Positions 1 to 10,294 of a stretch of DNA of 64,000 bases are shown one piece after another. The stretch spans positions 905,292 through 969,291 of the forward strand of contig CAWICQ010000009.1 of assembly GCA_963834755.1 (NCBI GenBank), in the 5' to 3' direction. The notes beneath the pieces are model-generated. The model was not told the origin of the DNA. It searched no databases and worked only from the letters and a program-made list of their open reading frames with translations. Each line of letters opens with the position of its first letter. The stretch's first letter is position 1. Made by a program: the position numbers and the translations under genes. The DNA is from Dokdonella_A sp963834755 (lineage in GTDB: Bacteria > Pseudomonadota > Gammaproteobacteria > Xanthomonadales > Rhodanobacteraceae).

Positions 1-2585
1 CATCGTGACCGGATCGGTGAAGTCCGTGATCTGGCCGACGTTGATCGTCGCGGTGGCCTCGGAGCCCGAACACACCTGCAGCGAAGCATCCGGCGAGGTC
101 AGCGTGAAGCTCGGCTGCTGCGAGCAGTCGTAGCAGACCAGCGCGAAGTCCTGGCTCGGACCGCCGGAGCCCGTCGCGTCGGCGCTGACGTTGGTGGCGG
201 TCACCGTGATCGTGATGTCGCCCGACGTGCCGGCCGGAAGGAACACGGCTTCGTAATTGTCAGCCGAATCGGCGGTGCCGCCGGTCGAGCTGAAATTGCC
301 GGTCATATGGTTGCCGAGATAGGTCTGCCCGCCGGCCACGACCGTCAGATCCAGGTTATTGACCTGCGGGTTGCCGCTGGTCGAACCGGGTGCATCGACA
401 TACGCCATCGTGATGCGCACGGGTTTCGTCGTGTCCGCGATGCCCCACGTGTAGTTGCGCGTGTCCCCGCTCGAGGTGAACGTCTCGGACTGGTCGATGA
501 GCACCTTCGGCGTCGCATCGAACATGAGCGTCATGTTCGGCATGCCGAAACCTTGCGTGTTGGTCGGCAGGTTGCCGTTGCCGCTGGCGCCGGTGAGATA
601 GGTCGGATGCGCCATGAGCCACGCTTTGGCCATCGCCGGGCTCGGTGCACGAGCGCCGCCGATCTCATCGATCGTTCCGGCCGCTGCGCCCGCGCCGCCG
701 TGCTCGATCCACCAGTACGACAGCGAGACGACGCCCGCGGTCGCCGGGGTCGAGTGGCTGGTTCCGGAGGATGCCGCGAAATCCGTCTGCGCGAATCCGC
801 CGCCGTTGGGGCGATATTTGTCGCAGACGCCGCTGCCGTCGTAGCCCGAGTACACGCTGGCTGACGCCTGGATATGCGTCCCGGGCGCGGTGACTTCGGG
901 CTTGATGCGATTGCCCTGCGCGGGCCCGCGGCTCGAGAAGCTGATCGTATCCATTGCATTGTCGGCACCGCTCGGGCCGATGCCGCAGCCGTCCGTCCAG
1001 CTGCCCTGCTCGTCGCTCGGACGCTTGTTTTCGGTCGCACCGACCGTGATGACGTTCTTCGCCGTGCCGGGCGCGCCGATTGAAGAGCTGCCGGGGCCGC
1101 TGTTGCCGGCCGAGAACACGTAGATCATCGGCTGCTGGCCCGCGCCGACGTTGTCGGCATCGCGGACCGCGATGTCATAGGAGCGCGCATCGGTGTTGTA
1201 CGCGCCGCCGACGGCCGCGCCCCACGAGTTGGTCGAGATCACGCCGCCGTTGACGACTTCCTGATGCGAGACGCCGGCATCGGTGTTGCCGCAATTGGAG
1301 ATGTTGTAGCTGCCGCCGTCGGCAAAGATCTTGGTATGCGCGAGACGCGAGTACGGATTGATGCCGAGACCGCGCAGGTAGCCGAGATTGTCGACGTACG
1401 GGAACCCGGTGCGATTGTCGTAACCGCCGACGATGCCGGTGTTGAGATGGCCGTGGCCGTCCTGGCCGTGCGGCGCGCCGCCGCCGGTGCAGTTGAACAC
1501 GGCGTTGATGCGCGTCGTCGTGCCGTCCTCGTGATCGGTCAGCGTCAGATCGCCGGCGCCGTTGGTGACCGTGCCGTCGCCGATGCCGTCGTCCGTGACG
1601 TTGACGATCGGGTAGTCCATGAAGTTCGTCGAGAAACCGAGGTTCGACAGGAACGTGAAATAGCCCGGCGCGGCCGGGCCGCTCTGATCGGCATTGAAGT
1701 TCGCCGCGATGATCTGATCCTGCACCTCGTCATTGCGGACGGGCTTGACGTATTCCTCGACCGCGAACACGTCGGGGAACTGCGCGAGCGTGACCAGATC
1801 CGTTTCCGCGACGTTGAGATGCACGGCTTCGACGCCGGCGAGATTGGCCCACGTCGCATTGGAGAGATTGCCGAGCTGCTCGATCGCAGCCTTGGTCGCC
1901 GCGTTGCCGGACCAGCTGACGACCTGCACGGTGACATCGAGCCGTGTGCCGGGGGTGAGGCCCCGTTGTACGCGATTGGCCACGGTCGTCGCGAGTTTGA
2001 AATACGGCTGATACGGGCCGATGTACTGCACCGAGGTGCCGCCTTGTGCGAGATGCGCGATCGCATCGAGCTGGCTTTGCGTCGCCTGCACGATGTACGC
2101 GTTCTCGGGCATGAACTGCACGATGCGCGCGCCGGTGTTCTTGAGCGCGGTGATCCACTCGCGCGCGATCGGGCCGATGTACTGCACGATCTGCAAGCTC
2201 GGACCGGCGTTCGGTCCGGCCTGGAACGCGGCCGGAATCGCCGGCGGCGTGCCGGCGGTATCGAGCGTGGTCGAAGTGAATTCGATCTTGTCGGAAACGA
2301 CACCCTTCGACAGCGCGCCGGCACTCTCAAGTTGATTGAGTGTCGCGCTGTCTACGCGATAGAGAGCGAACGCGCCGTAGTTGTGCAAGAGCGTCGCGCC
2401 CGACGCGTGCGCGGCGAGCGCGCCCGGTGCGAGCAGAACGCGCGACGTTCCCGCCGCGGATTTCTGTACGGAAGACTTGGTACCCGCTGGCTGGCGACTT
2501 GCCGCGCCGAGCGGATCAGAAGACGCCAGCACCGAGCCGGCGCCGACGAGTGCGACCAGAATGGCCGTCGTAATCGGTTTGCGCA
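1..2585 (-). CDS. Subtilisin-like S8 serine protease, secreted (3' end cut by window edge)
   Basis: The reading frame starts at an ATG at 2585 and stays open to the left edge, so the C-terminus is missing. It opens with a Sec-type signal peptide (MRKPITTAILVALVGAGS, then LAS). A propeptide-like region of about 300 residues follows. The S8 catalytic triad is visible: Asp in VTDDGIGDG near residue 331, His in GHGHLNTGIVGG near 376, and Ser in SGTSHSTPATAGV near 608. The oxyanion region is TNSWGAAVGG. After the catalytic domain come beta-sandwich segments of the proprotein-convertase/choice-of-anchor kind (about 690-790) and the start of another Ig-like repeat. It is probably exported and degrades extracellular protein. 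Family-level assignment is confident; substrate unknown. Other secreted proteins here end in an IFxxGF motif, but whether this one does cannot be seen. Confidence 0.9.
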
Positions 2586-2810
2586 TGATTCCCCACCACG
2601 TGAGCGACTGGAAATACTCGCGGCGCGATGTTGCATCTGGCGTTCCGCTGCCTGATGCACATCGGCGACGCACCGGAATCCGGCGCGTTCGACTCAACGC
2701 GCGCGGAACGTCGGCAGGTCTCCCTCCGGGGCCAGACCGAACCTGCTGAATCTATGCGTTTCGGAACGGGCGGTAAATCCCCCTGGAGATGGATTCGGCG
2801 CCTCCTCCGT

Positions 2811-3725
2811 TCAGAATATTTCGGCGACGCAGCAGCGCAGGCTGCCGCCCGCTTTTTCGATCTCATCGAGCTCGACCGCAGCCAATTCGAGACCCGCCCG
2901 CTCGATCGCCGTCCGCTGCGCCGGATCGAGCGCGTCGGCGCCGCGCGCGCTCAGCCAGGCACGCTGCGGCGCCAGCGTTATCGCGTTGGCGGAGAAAGCT
3001 TTTTTCTGCTCGCGGCTCAACCAGACCACATTGCGTCCGAACGCCTTGGCGATCGCCTGCGGCACGGCCGGATCCTTGAATCCGTCCGCCGCGATCAACG
3101 CGGCGCGACCGGCCAGCAGCGCCAATATGACATTCGCGTGATACTCACCGGCCGCGAGCTCGAAACAGAACATCAGGCGCAAACCGAACGCATCGTGCAT
3201 CGCCCGCGCGCCGTCGAGGTCGCAGCGCTCGGAAAGACCGCAATAGCCGACGCCGCGCGCGCGGTCGATGACCAGCGCGCCGGTGAGCTCGGCCACGAAC
3301 GCTTCGGCCGAAAGATCCAGCACGCGATAGCCGAGCGTGTCGCGAAAGAACCTCCGGATGTCCGCGCGCGCGGCTTCGCGCCGGCGCACGTCGTGACGCA
3401 TGCGCCCGACGATCAGGCAGCCGTTCGCGGTCGCGAAGACATTGTTCGGAAACATGTCATCCGGGCAATTCGCATCGCCCGGAAACGAGACGACCGGAAC
3501 ATCCGCGTCGAGCCTGCGCGCGAGCTCGACGTGCTGTGCGAGCGCGCGCGCCGGATCGATCTTTTGCGCGAGATCCATGTAGCGGTTGTCCATCGCGGAT
3601 TCGGCGGCGAGCGTCGTGCTCGCCGGGCTCACCAGAAACGCGGCGCGCGCCGTTGCGGCTGCGCGCGCGGGATATCGATGCTCCGAATACTCGGCGAGGA
3701 ATTCGTCGGGATCGGTGACGATCAT
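2811..3725 (-). CDS. ctlX: Arginine deiminase-related hydrolase, CtlX-like
   Basis: A 304-residue protein of the guanidine-modifying (amidinotransferase/DDAH-like) superfamily. Visible landmarks are DDMFPNN (about 89-95), His196 in EYHANV and Cys298 in GGSLRCCVAEIF at the extreme C-terminus, the expected positions for the substrate-binding acid, general-base His and nucleophilic Cys. CtlX-type enzymes hydrolyse citrulline or related ureido/guanidino compounds. I chose the ATG at 3725 because it overlaps the tag stop codon as ATGA, the usual sign of translational coupling; an ATG 15 codons upstream is possible but lies inside tag. Two adjacent Cys (298/299) are present where one is typical. 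The family is clear; the exact substrate is inferred. Confidence 0.82.
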   Translation of the reverse strand: MIVTDPDEFLAEYSEHRYPARAAATARAAFLVSPASTTLAAESAMDNRYMDLAQKIDPARALAQHVELARRLDADVPVVSFPGDANCPDDMFPNNVFATANGCLIVGRMRHDVRRREAARADIRRFFRDTLGYRVLDLSAEAFVAELTGALVIDRARGVGYCGLSERCDLDGARAMHDAFGLRLMFCFELAAGEYHANVILALLAGRAALIAADGFKDPAVPQAIAKAFGRNVVWLSREQKKAFSANAITLAPQRAWLSARGADALDPAQRTAIERAGLELAAVELDEIEKAGGSLRCCVAEIF

Positions 3726-4318
3726 GGCCGCGTTCGCGTCGGCCGCGAGCGCGCCGTGTAGCGAAAGCAACTCACGAGGTGATCGTTGACCATGCCGGTC
3801 GCCTGCATGAATGCGTAGCAGATCGTCGAGCCGACGAAACGGAACCCGCGCTTGGCGAGCACTTTGCTCATGCGATCGGAAATCGCCGTCGTAGCCGGTA
3901 CATCAGTGCCCTTGCGCCACGCATTCTTCACCGGTTTGCCGCCGACGAAAGACCACAGGAACGCATCGAGACTGCCGTGCTCGTCGATCGCTCTGAGCGC
4001 CGCGCGCGCGTTGTCGCGCACCGAAGTGATCTTCATGCGATTGCGGATCAGGCCGGCATCGCAAAGCAAGGTTTCGATGCGGCGATCGGTGAGTCTCGCG
4101 CAGCGTTCGATATCGAAAGCGGCGAACGCATGTCGATAATTCTCGCGCTTGTCGAGCACCGTACGCCAGGAGAGTCCCGCCTGCGCGCCTTCCAGGCACA
4201 GGAATTCGAACAATGCGCGATCGTCGTGCAGCGGCACGCCCCATTCGGTGTCGTGATAGGCGCGCATGCCGTCGCTGGACGCGGCCCAGCTGCAGCGTGG
4301 TCGAAGGTCTTCGCGCAT
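3722..4318 (-). CDS. tag: DNA-3-methyladenine glycosylase I
   Basis: Removes 3-methyladenine from alkylated DNA, the first step of base excision repair in the cytoplasm. The 198-residue product starts MREDLRPRCSWA and carries the family blocks YHDTEWGVPLHDD, LFEFLCLEGAQAGLSW and the C-terminal GFRFVGSTICYAFMQATGMVNDH, which holds the zinc-binding Cys and His. Length matches the E. coli enzyme (187). The start at 4318 places CSWA where E. coli Tag has CGW; upstream in-frame Met codons only add a non-conserved extension. Its stop overlaps the downstream ctlX-like start (ATGA), so the two are probably cotranscribed. The gene upstream at 4365 runs the opposite way. Confidence 0.93.
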   Translation of the reverse strand: MREDLRPRCSWAASSDGMRAYHDTEWGVPLHDDRALFEFLCLEGAQAGLSWRTVLDKRENYRHAFAAFDIERCARLTDRRIETLLCDAGLIRNRMKITSVRDNARAALRAIDEHGSLDAFLWSFVGGKPVKNAWRKGTDVPATTAISDRMSKVLAKRGFRFVGSTICYAFMQATGMVNDHLVSCFRYTARSRPTRTRP

Positions 4319-4364
4319 CGTTGTGCTCCGTACCTCGTGCGTATGATAAAGGCCTTCGCGCGCC

Positions 4365-5282
4365 GTGCCGCGCATCCGGCTGTCGCTCGTGACTCTTGCC
4401 CCTGCGCCACGCAACGCCGCGCTGATCGCGCTCGCCCTGCTCACGCTGATCTGGAGCTACAACTGGATCGTCATGAAGCAGGCGCTGCAGTTCTGCGGGC
4501 CGTTCTCGTTTTCCGCGCTGCGTTACGCATTCGGCAGCTGCGTCTTGTTTCTCGCGCTTGTCGTCCGTCGCGAGCCGCTGAAGCCGCCGCCGCTCATCGA
4601 AACCGCGCTGATCGGCATCGCGCAGACCGCCGGATTCCAGGCGCTGGTGCAGTGGGCGCTCGTCAACGGCGGCGCCGGCAAAACCGCGCTGCTCGCCTAC
4701 ACGATGCCGTTCTGGGTCGTTCTGCTGGCGTGGCTGCTGCTCGCCGAGCGGCCCGGACCGCGGCAGTGGCTCGGCCTCGCGGCGGCCGCTATCGGGCTCG
4801 TGCTGATCATCGATCCGTGGCGCGGCCTCGGCGGCGCACGAAGCGCGTGGCTCGCGATCGCGGGCGGCGTCTGCTGGGCGATCGGCGTCGTGCTTTCGAA
4901 ACGGCTGTTCCAGAGGACCCGCGTCGGCGCGTTGTCGCTGACGGCCTGGCAGATGCTGATCGGCACCGTGTTACTGATCGTGATTGCCTTGCTCGTGCAC
5001 GAACGCGCGATCGACTGGACGCCGTGGTTCGTCGGCGCGCTCGCTTACAACGCGGTGCTGTCGTCCGGTCTCGCCTGGCTGATGTGGTCGTTCGTGGTCG
5101 AGCGGTTGCCGGCGAACGTTGCGGGACTATCGAGCCTGGTCATTCCGCTCGCGGGCATCGGATTCGCGTGGCTCCTGCTCGGCGAGCGACCTTCGCTGCT
5201 CGAAGCGTGCGGCATCGTGTTGATCGCGAGCGCGCTGGCTATCGTCAATCTGCGCCGCGCGCCCAAACCGTTGCCGGGCTAG
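4365..5282 (+). CDS. EamA/DMT-family inner-membrane transporter
   Basis: A roughly 300-residue, very hydrophobic protein with about ten predicted transmembrane helices arranged as two EamA repeats. Hallmarks are LLTLIWSYNWIVMKQAL in the first helix, ALRYAFGS early on, and VNGGAGKTALLAYTMPFWV and LVIPLAGIGFAWLLLGER at the helix ends. DMT proteins export metabolites or amino acids; no substrate can be read from sequence. The start could be this ATG or a GTG about eight codons downstream (at VTLAP). It diverges from tag. Its last four bases overlap the end of the convergent DUF2214 gene. Confidence 0.85.
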   Translation: MPRIRLSLVTLAPAPRNAALIALALLTLIWSYNWIVMKQALQFCGPFSFSALRYAFGSCVLFLALVVRREPLKPPPLIETALIGIAQTAGFQALVQWALVNGGAGKTALLAYTMPFWVVLLAWLLLAERPGPRQWLGLAAAAIGLVLIIDPWRGLGGARSAWLAIAGGVCWAIGVVLSKRLFQRTRVGALSLTAWQMLIGTVLLIVIALLVHERAIDWTPWFVGALAYNAVLSSGLAWLMWSFVVERLPANVAGLSSLVIPLAGIGFAWLLLGERPSLLEACGIVLIASALAIVNLRRAPKPLPG

Positions 5283-5728
5283 GCCAGGCCGCGCGCCATG
5301 ATCACCGCCGCGAGCGGAATCAGCGCGACCAGATGCAACTCGATCATGATCCAGCGGCGCGCGCGCTTCCATTCCGTTTCGGCGACGCGGAACGAGGCAT
5401 CTTTTCGACGCGCCTTGCGCCAGCGCAGGAACATCAACGTCGGCGCAATCGAGATCAGGCCGACCAGCACGAAGAGACCGATCTTCACATGAAACGCCGG
5501 ATTGTGCGCGTAGAACGCCCAGCCCTTGATGCCGAACGCAGCGCGTAGCGCACCGGTCACGAGCACGATGCCCGCGCTCATGCCGAAGCCGGCGTCTGCG
5601 CTCGCGAGCCGTTCGACGTCCACGCTCGCCGCGCCGGCGCGCAGCAGCGTCCATTCCTTGGCCAGGAACCAGATCAGCGTGAAGATCGCGCCAAAATGCA
5701 GGTAAGCGAGGATCGCGTCAGTCCACAT
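5279..5728 (-). CDS. DUF2214 family membrane protein
   Basis: A 149-residue integral membrane protein with four hydrophobic segments (about 5-25, 48-65, 77-97, 128-147). It starts MWTDAILAYLHFGAIFTLIWFL and contains SAGIVLVTGALRAAFGIKGW followed by FYAHNPAFHVKIGLFVLVGLISI. These blocks match the uncharacterised DUF2214 family, in which conserved His residues (here His12 and His79) could bind haem or metal. Function unknown. The 3' end overlaps the convergent EamA gene by four bases (CTAG). Confidence 0.75.
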   Translation of the reverse strand: MWTDAILAYLHFGAIFTLIWFLAKEWTLLRAGAASVDVERLASADAGFGMSAGIVLVTGALRAAFGIKGWAFYAHNPAFHVKIGLFVLVGLISIAPTLMFLRWRKARRKDASFRVAETEWKRARRWIMIELHLVALIPLAAVIMARGLA

Positions 5729-5806
5729 GGGTGCCTCGTATCGCTTCGTTGGTGCAGGCTTTCGTGAGCAGTGCGGCCAAGGATTATCACTTCTTGATTC
5801 TGGCGA

Positions 5807-6779
5807 TCATCGAAGATCGCAAAAATAACTCTCGAGATCGACATTGCCGCCGGACAGGATCACGCCGACGCGCCGACCCGCAAAATGCTCGCGTTGTTTC
5901 AACACCGCCGCGAGCGCGATCGCGCTGGACGGCTCGACGACGAGCTTCATGCGCTCGAAGATGAGCCTCATCGCGGCGATCGTGTCGCGATCCGCGATCG
6001 GCAATACGGTGACCTCGTATTTTCTCATGAGATCGAAGTTGATCTGCCCGATCAGGCCGCGCAAGCCGTCGCAGATCGTGTCCGGCGCGAGCTCGCGCAC
6101 GCGCTCGCCGCGACGCAGCGATTCGTACGCATCGGCCGCGCCTTCGGGTTCCGCGCCGTAAACGCGCATGCCGGGGAGCTGCGTGTGCGCGACGATCGCG
6201 CTGCCGCTGATGAGGCCGCCGCCGCCGAGCGGCGTGACGAGCGCATCGATGCGACCGACCTCGCGAATCAATTCGAGCGCTGCGGTGCCCTGGCCCGCGA
6301 TGACTTCGGGCGTGGTGAACGGATGCACCAGCGTTCCGCCGGTTTCGGCGACGAGTTTCTCGGCCGCGGCCTCGCGCGCAGCCATCGTCGGCGCGCACAG
6401 GTGCAGGGTCGCGCCGTACGCTTCGATCGCCGCGACTTTGGTCCGCACCGCACCTTGCGGCACGACCACGTGCGCCGGAATTCCGCGCGTCTTCGCCGCA
6501 AGCGCGACCGCGGCGCCGTGATTTCCGGACGAATGCGTCACGACGCCGCGCGCCGCGACATCGGACGGCAGCGCCCACACCGCGTTGCAAGCGCCGCGAA
6601 ACTTGAACGCGCCGACGCGCTGCAGGTTCTCGCACTTGAACAGGAGCTCGGCACCGGCGAGCGCATCGATCGAGTGCGCACGAGCGCACGGGCGTGCGCT
6701 GCGCGTGCGGCGCGATGCGCGCCGCGGCAGCCTCGACGGCGGCGAAGTCGGGCAGGACCGGAGTCGACAGCGAAGTCAT
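5807..6779 (-). CDS. PLP-dependent threonine/serine dehydratase (frameshifted in this sequence)
   Basis: Deaminates L-threonine or L-serine to the 2-oxo acid, or racemises serine, using pyridoxal phosphate. The N-terminal frame starts MTSLSTPVLPDFAAVEAAAARIAPHAQRTPV; the body continues in a second frame with LFKCENLQRVGAFKFRGACNAV (PLP-Lys in FKFRG), SSGNHGAAVALAAK, the glycine loop GGGGLISG and the C-terminal SGGNVDL. Joining the two needs a -1 base correction between about 6655 and 6700; together they give the normal length of about 320 residues without an ACT domain, as in catabolic dehydratases and serine racemases. Given similar single-base breaks in essential genes nearby, I read this as a probable sequence error, but a real pseudogene cannot be excluded. 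Confidence 0.8.
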
Positions 6780-6913
6780 TCGGGTCGGAGCGTATGCGGG
6801 TTTTCGAACTTATGCGGGTTTCATAACAGATCGTAAAACGCTGCGCTGCACGATACACGCGGCCGCGTGACGCATGCTAGCCTGCCGCAAGTCATTCCTC
6901 CGTGTCCTCACCG

Positions 6914-9560
6914 ATGACTCTTGCCGCCGGCGCCAAGCCGACCGTCTTTCTGCGCGACTATCGCGCGCCCGCGTGGCGCATTACCGACGCCGAGCTCGAG
7001 TTCGAGCTCGATGCCGCGTCGACGTTCGTCGTCGCAAAGCTCACCGTCGAGCAGGCCGTCGCGCAGGCGGATGCGCCACTCACGCTCGACGGCGAAGGCC
7101 TCGAGCTGATCGAGCTGCGCGTCGATGGCCGTTTGCTGAGCACCGATGCATTCGCGCTCGACGCGCGCTCATTGACGATACCCGGCGCGCGTAGCCGCGC
7201 CGTCGTCGAAACGCGCACGCGGATCGCGCCCGATTGCAATACCGCACTGCAGGGCCTCTATCTCAGCGGTCGCGGCGACACCGGCTTCCTGCTGACGCAA
7301 TGCGAAGCGGAAGGTTTCCGGCGCATCACCTGGTTCATCGATCGGCCCGACGTCCTCGCGCGCTACACGGTCACGCTGCGCGCGGACAAGAAACGCTTTC
7401 CGCTGCTGCTCGCAAACGGCAACGCGGTCGGCAGCGGCGATCTTGCCGACGGACGCCACTGGGCGCGTTTCGTCGATCCGCATCCGAAGCCGAGTTATCT
7501 GTTCGCTTTGGTCGCCGGCAAGCTCGCTCGCATCGAGGACGAATTCGTCACCGCCGAAGGACGCCACGTTCGACTTTTCATCCACGCCGAAGCCGATCTC
7601 ATCGAGCGCTGCGCGTGGGCGATGCAGTGCGTCAAGATGGCGATGCGCTGGGACGAAGAGCGCTTCGGCCGCTGCTACGACCTCGATGTGTTCCACGTCG
7701 TCGCCACGCGCGATTTCACCATGGGCGCGATGGAGAACAAGGGTCTCAACATCTTCAACGCGAAATATCTGGTCGCCGATCCCGAGCATGCCACCGACGA
7801 CGACTATCGCCACGTGCTTGCGGTCGTCGGCCACGAGTATTTCCACAACTGGAGCGGCAATCGCGTGACCTGCCGCGACTGGTTCCAGTTGTCGCTCAAG
7901 GAAGGCCTCACGGTGTATCGCGAGCAGGAGTTCGAATCCGACCTCGCCTCGCGCACGCTGCGCCGGATCGAGGACGTGCGTACGCTCTGGCGCGCGCAAT
8001 TCAGCGAAGACGCCGGCCCGCTCGCGCATCCGGTGCGTCCGGACCGCTACAGCGAAATCAACAACTTCTACACCGCGACCGTGTACGACAAGGGCGCCGA
8101 GATCGTGCGCATGCTGGCCGTGCTGCTCGGCACCGACGGCTTCCGCAAAGGCCTCGATCTTTACTTCGAGCGGCACGACGGCGGCGCGGCGACGGTCGAG
8201 GATTTTCTCGCGGCGCTCGGCCAGGCCAACGGGCGCGATCTTTCCGCGTGGCTCGGCTGGTACAACCAGGCCGGCACGCCACTGCTTTCGGTGCGCGGTC
8301 GTTTCGACGCAAATTCGCATCGCTACGAGATCACGCTCTCGCAGCGCACGCCGCCGACGCCGAATCAGCCGCACAAGCGCGCGCTGCCGCTGCCCGTGGC
8401 CGTGCAATTGTTCGGCGGCGACGGCGCCGCGCTGCCGCTGCGGCTCGACGGCGAGGACGACGCGGCCACCGACGAGCGCATCCTGTCGCTCGACGGCGAC
8501 GAAGCGACGTTCCGTTTCGTCGGCGTCGTCGAGACGCCGGCCGTATCGCTGCTGCGTGGCTATTCGGCGCCGGTGCGCCTGGATCAGAGCGTCGACAACG
8601 ACGCGCTGGCGCGGCTCGTGCGCCACGACACCGACGGATTCAATCGATGGTTCGCTGCCGACGCGCTGGCGCGCCGGTTGTTCGCGAACACGCTCGCAGC
8701 CGCGGCGCCGGATGAGGCGCTGCTCGCGCTATGGTCCGACGAGCATCGGCGCGGTGCTTGGCGATCGCCATGTGGATCCTGCGCTGGTCGCCGAGATCCT
8801 GACCGTCGCCGACGTGCCATCGCTGACATCGGGCCTTGCGGACATCGATCCCGAAGCCGTGCATCGCGCGCGCACGCAGATCGAAAGCGGGCTCGCGCGC
8901 GCGCTGCACGCGGCGCTCTTCGAACGCTATGCGAGTCTCGCCGGTGGCGGGGCCGATGTCTCACTCGTCGCGCAGGCGAAACGGCGACTGCGCAATGTCT
9001 GCCTTGCGGCACTGTGCCGCGTCGATTCGAAGCATCTCGAGCTCGCTCGCGCGCAATTCGCCGAAGCCCGCAACCTGACGGATCGGCTCGCGGCGCTCAG
9101 CGTGCTGGTCAGCGCCGGCGCCACGGACGCGCAAGTCGCTCTCGACGCATTCGCGTTGCGCTACGCCGGCGACACGATGGTGCTGGACAAGTGGTTCTCG
9201 GTGCAGGCGATGCACGCGCATCCGGGCACGCTGTCGCGCGTGCAGGCGCTGACTTCCCATTCAGAGTTCCACTGGAGCACGCCGAATTCGGTGTATGCAT
9301 TGCTGGTTGCGTTCGCGCATCGCAATCCGCGCGCGTTCCATCGTGCGGACGGTGCGGCGTATCGATTCGTGGCCGACTCCGTGGTGCGGTTGGATGCGAT
9401 CAATCCGCAGGTCGCGGCGCGGCTCGTCACCGCGTTCGGCCCGTGGCGGAGCTACGAGCCGATCCGGCGCGCGCTGATGCGGCATGAACTCGAGCGGCTC
9501 GCGGCGCGCAAGGAAAGCTCGCCGGATCTCGCCGATCTCGTCGGGCGCGCACTCGCTTGA
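6914..9560 (+). CDS. pepN: Aminopeptidase N (apparent frameshift near 8740)
   Basis: M1-family zinc aminopeptidase that trims N-terminal residues from cytoplasmic peptides. The N-terminal frame carries GAMENKG (271-277), HEYFHNW with the zinc motif HEXXH at 307-311 and the downstream Glu in LKEGLTVYREQEFESD. The C-terminal domain (from about 8743, GAVLGDRHVDPALVAEIL, to SPDLADLVGRALA) sits in another frame. The switch occurs within a few bases of 8740 and needs one base removed. Together the two parts give about 880 residues, as in E. coli PepN (870). I prefer the ATG at 6914; a GTG at 6902 is an alternative. Both halves are well conserved, so a sequence error is likely. Confidence 0.88.
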
Positions 9561-9568
9561 ATCCGGGA

Positions 9569-9594
9569 AATGGGGAATGGGGAATGGGGAATCG
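9569..9594 (+). repeat. Short tandem GGGGAAT repeat after pepN
   Basis: Three near-perfect copies of a 7-base GGGGAAT unit follow the pepN stop, and about 35 bases later comes a degenerate partner with ATTCCCGCTTCCC on the same strand, so the block can fold back on itself. Repeats of this composition are common between genes in Xanthomonadales genomes. No coding potential. Confidence 0.6.
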
Positions 9595-9656
9595 GAAGAG
9601 CTACGGCAGATCGCGCTGGCTTTAGCTATTCCCGCTTCCCTATTGCCTATCCAAAT

Positions 9657-9686
9657 GAAAAAGCCGCGCTCTGCGCGGCCTTCTCG
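9657..9686 (-). terminator. Rho-independent terminator of the small gene 9703-9894
   Basis: On the minus strand a GC-rich hairpin (stem GGCCGCGC / GCGCGGCT-like around GAG) is followed directly by a T5 run. It begins about 17 bases past the stop codon of the small minus-strand gene. Confidence 0.75.
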
Positions 9687-9702
9687 GCGGTTGTGTATCG
9701 CG

Positions 9703-9894
9703 TCAGGCGGGGAGCTTGCTCAGCGCTTCGTTGATGCGCGCGCATTTCGATTCGAGCTCGTTGACCAAACGATCGTTGGCTGCCGGCTGCGTGGTGCGCA
9801 CATCGTCGATCGCCATCTCCAGGCGCCCGAGTTCGATCATCAGATCATGACGAAGGAACAGTGGATTGATGCTCATGGTTGCTGCGTTGCTCAT
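9703..9894 (-). CDS. Small protein of unknown function (63 aa)
   Basis: I do not recognise this family. The ATG at 9894 has a good ribosome binding site (GGAG about eight bases upstream), encodes MSNAATMSINPLFLRHDLMI and ends ARINEALSKLPA. The product is mostly helical, with a heptad-like acidic/hydrophobic pattern (LMIELGRLEMAIDDV, NDRLVNELESKCARIN), so a small coiled coil or dimeric helix pair is plausible. A clear terminator follows on the same strand, which supports a real monocistronic gene. It sits alone between pepN and mnmG. Confidence 0.6.
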   Translation of the reverse strand: MSNAATMSINPLFLRHDLMIELGRLEMAIDDVRTTQPAANDRLVNELESKCARINEALSKLPA

Positions 9895-10136
9895 GGTGAC
9901 GACTCCAGATTCCGTGCTGAGGCATTGAGCAAGCACCGTGCCAGCCCGAAATCGCGTGCCGATCGCTCCATGCGAGGTTCGACGATCGAAGATGCGCATG
10001 AAAAAAGTGCAGACGGATTTGACGATGCGCGTCGTAATCTGACCGACGCGTCAGAGCCGCTGCATCGTTCGCCAGTAATCCGCGACGATCGTCACAGTCT
10101 GCCATTCACCGTTGCCGCTACGGTTCGGCCATCCGG

Positions 10137-10174
10137 AAAAGAAAAAGCCGCCGATCGGCGATCGACGGCTTTCC
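10137..10174 (-). terminator. Minus-strand terminator-like hairpin, no gene upstream
   Basis: Stem AGCCGCCGATC (10146-10156) pairs with GATCGACGGCT (10160-10170), one mismatch, loop GGC. Read on the minus strand it is followed by T5CTTTT, the form of an intrinsic terminator. There is no minus-strand protein gene between it and the next terminator at 10270, so it may end a non-coding transcript. Confidence 0.6.
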
Positions 10175-10201
10175 GGAACGGACGATACGTTTTTCCGGTT
10201 C

Positions 10202-10261
10202 CTGGCGCCCGGCACACGGTCCTCTTGGATTCCCCCTGTTCCTAAGACCGCCGGGCGCCAG
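10202..10261. repeat. 12-bp perfect inverted repeat (60-nt stem-loop)
   Basis: CTGGCGCCCGGC at 10202-10213 is the exact reverse complement of 10250-10261, and an inner GGTC/GACC pair extends the stem. On the minus strand the loop exposes three GGA triplets. It lies between two minus-strand terminators and could belong to a small structured RNA. Confidence 0.65.
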
Positions 10262-10269
10262 CCTGGCAA

Positions 10270-10294
10270 TAAAAAGGCCCGCTTGCGCGGGCCT
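10270..10294 (-). terminator. Strong minus-strand rho-independent terminator
   Basis: Perfect 8-bp stem AGGCCCGC (10275-10282) / GCGGGCCT (10287-10294) with a four-base loop, followed on the minus strand by T5ATT. No minus-strand protein gene precedes it. Confidence 0.7.

Noticed and set aside
1264..2655. 463-codon plus-strand open frame antisense to the S8 protease
   Set aside because: Arg/Ala-rich shadow of a real gene in high-GC DNA; the minus-strand frame has a signal peptide, the full catalytic triad and conserved domains.
3779..5548. 589-codon plus-strand frame across tag and the EamA gene
   Set aside because: It covers two real genes in other frames and has no recognisable domain.
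7169..8626. 485-codon minus-strand frame inside pepN
   Set aside because: Antisense shadow; pepN motifs HEYFH and GAMEN are on the plus strand.
9895..10130. Possible extension of the small gene 9703-9894 upstream to 9999
   Set aside because: The ATG at 9894 has a clear ribosome binding site, and the upstream residues look like untranslated sequence.
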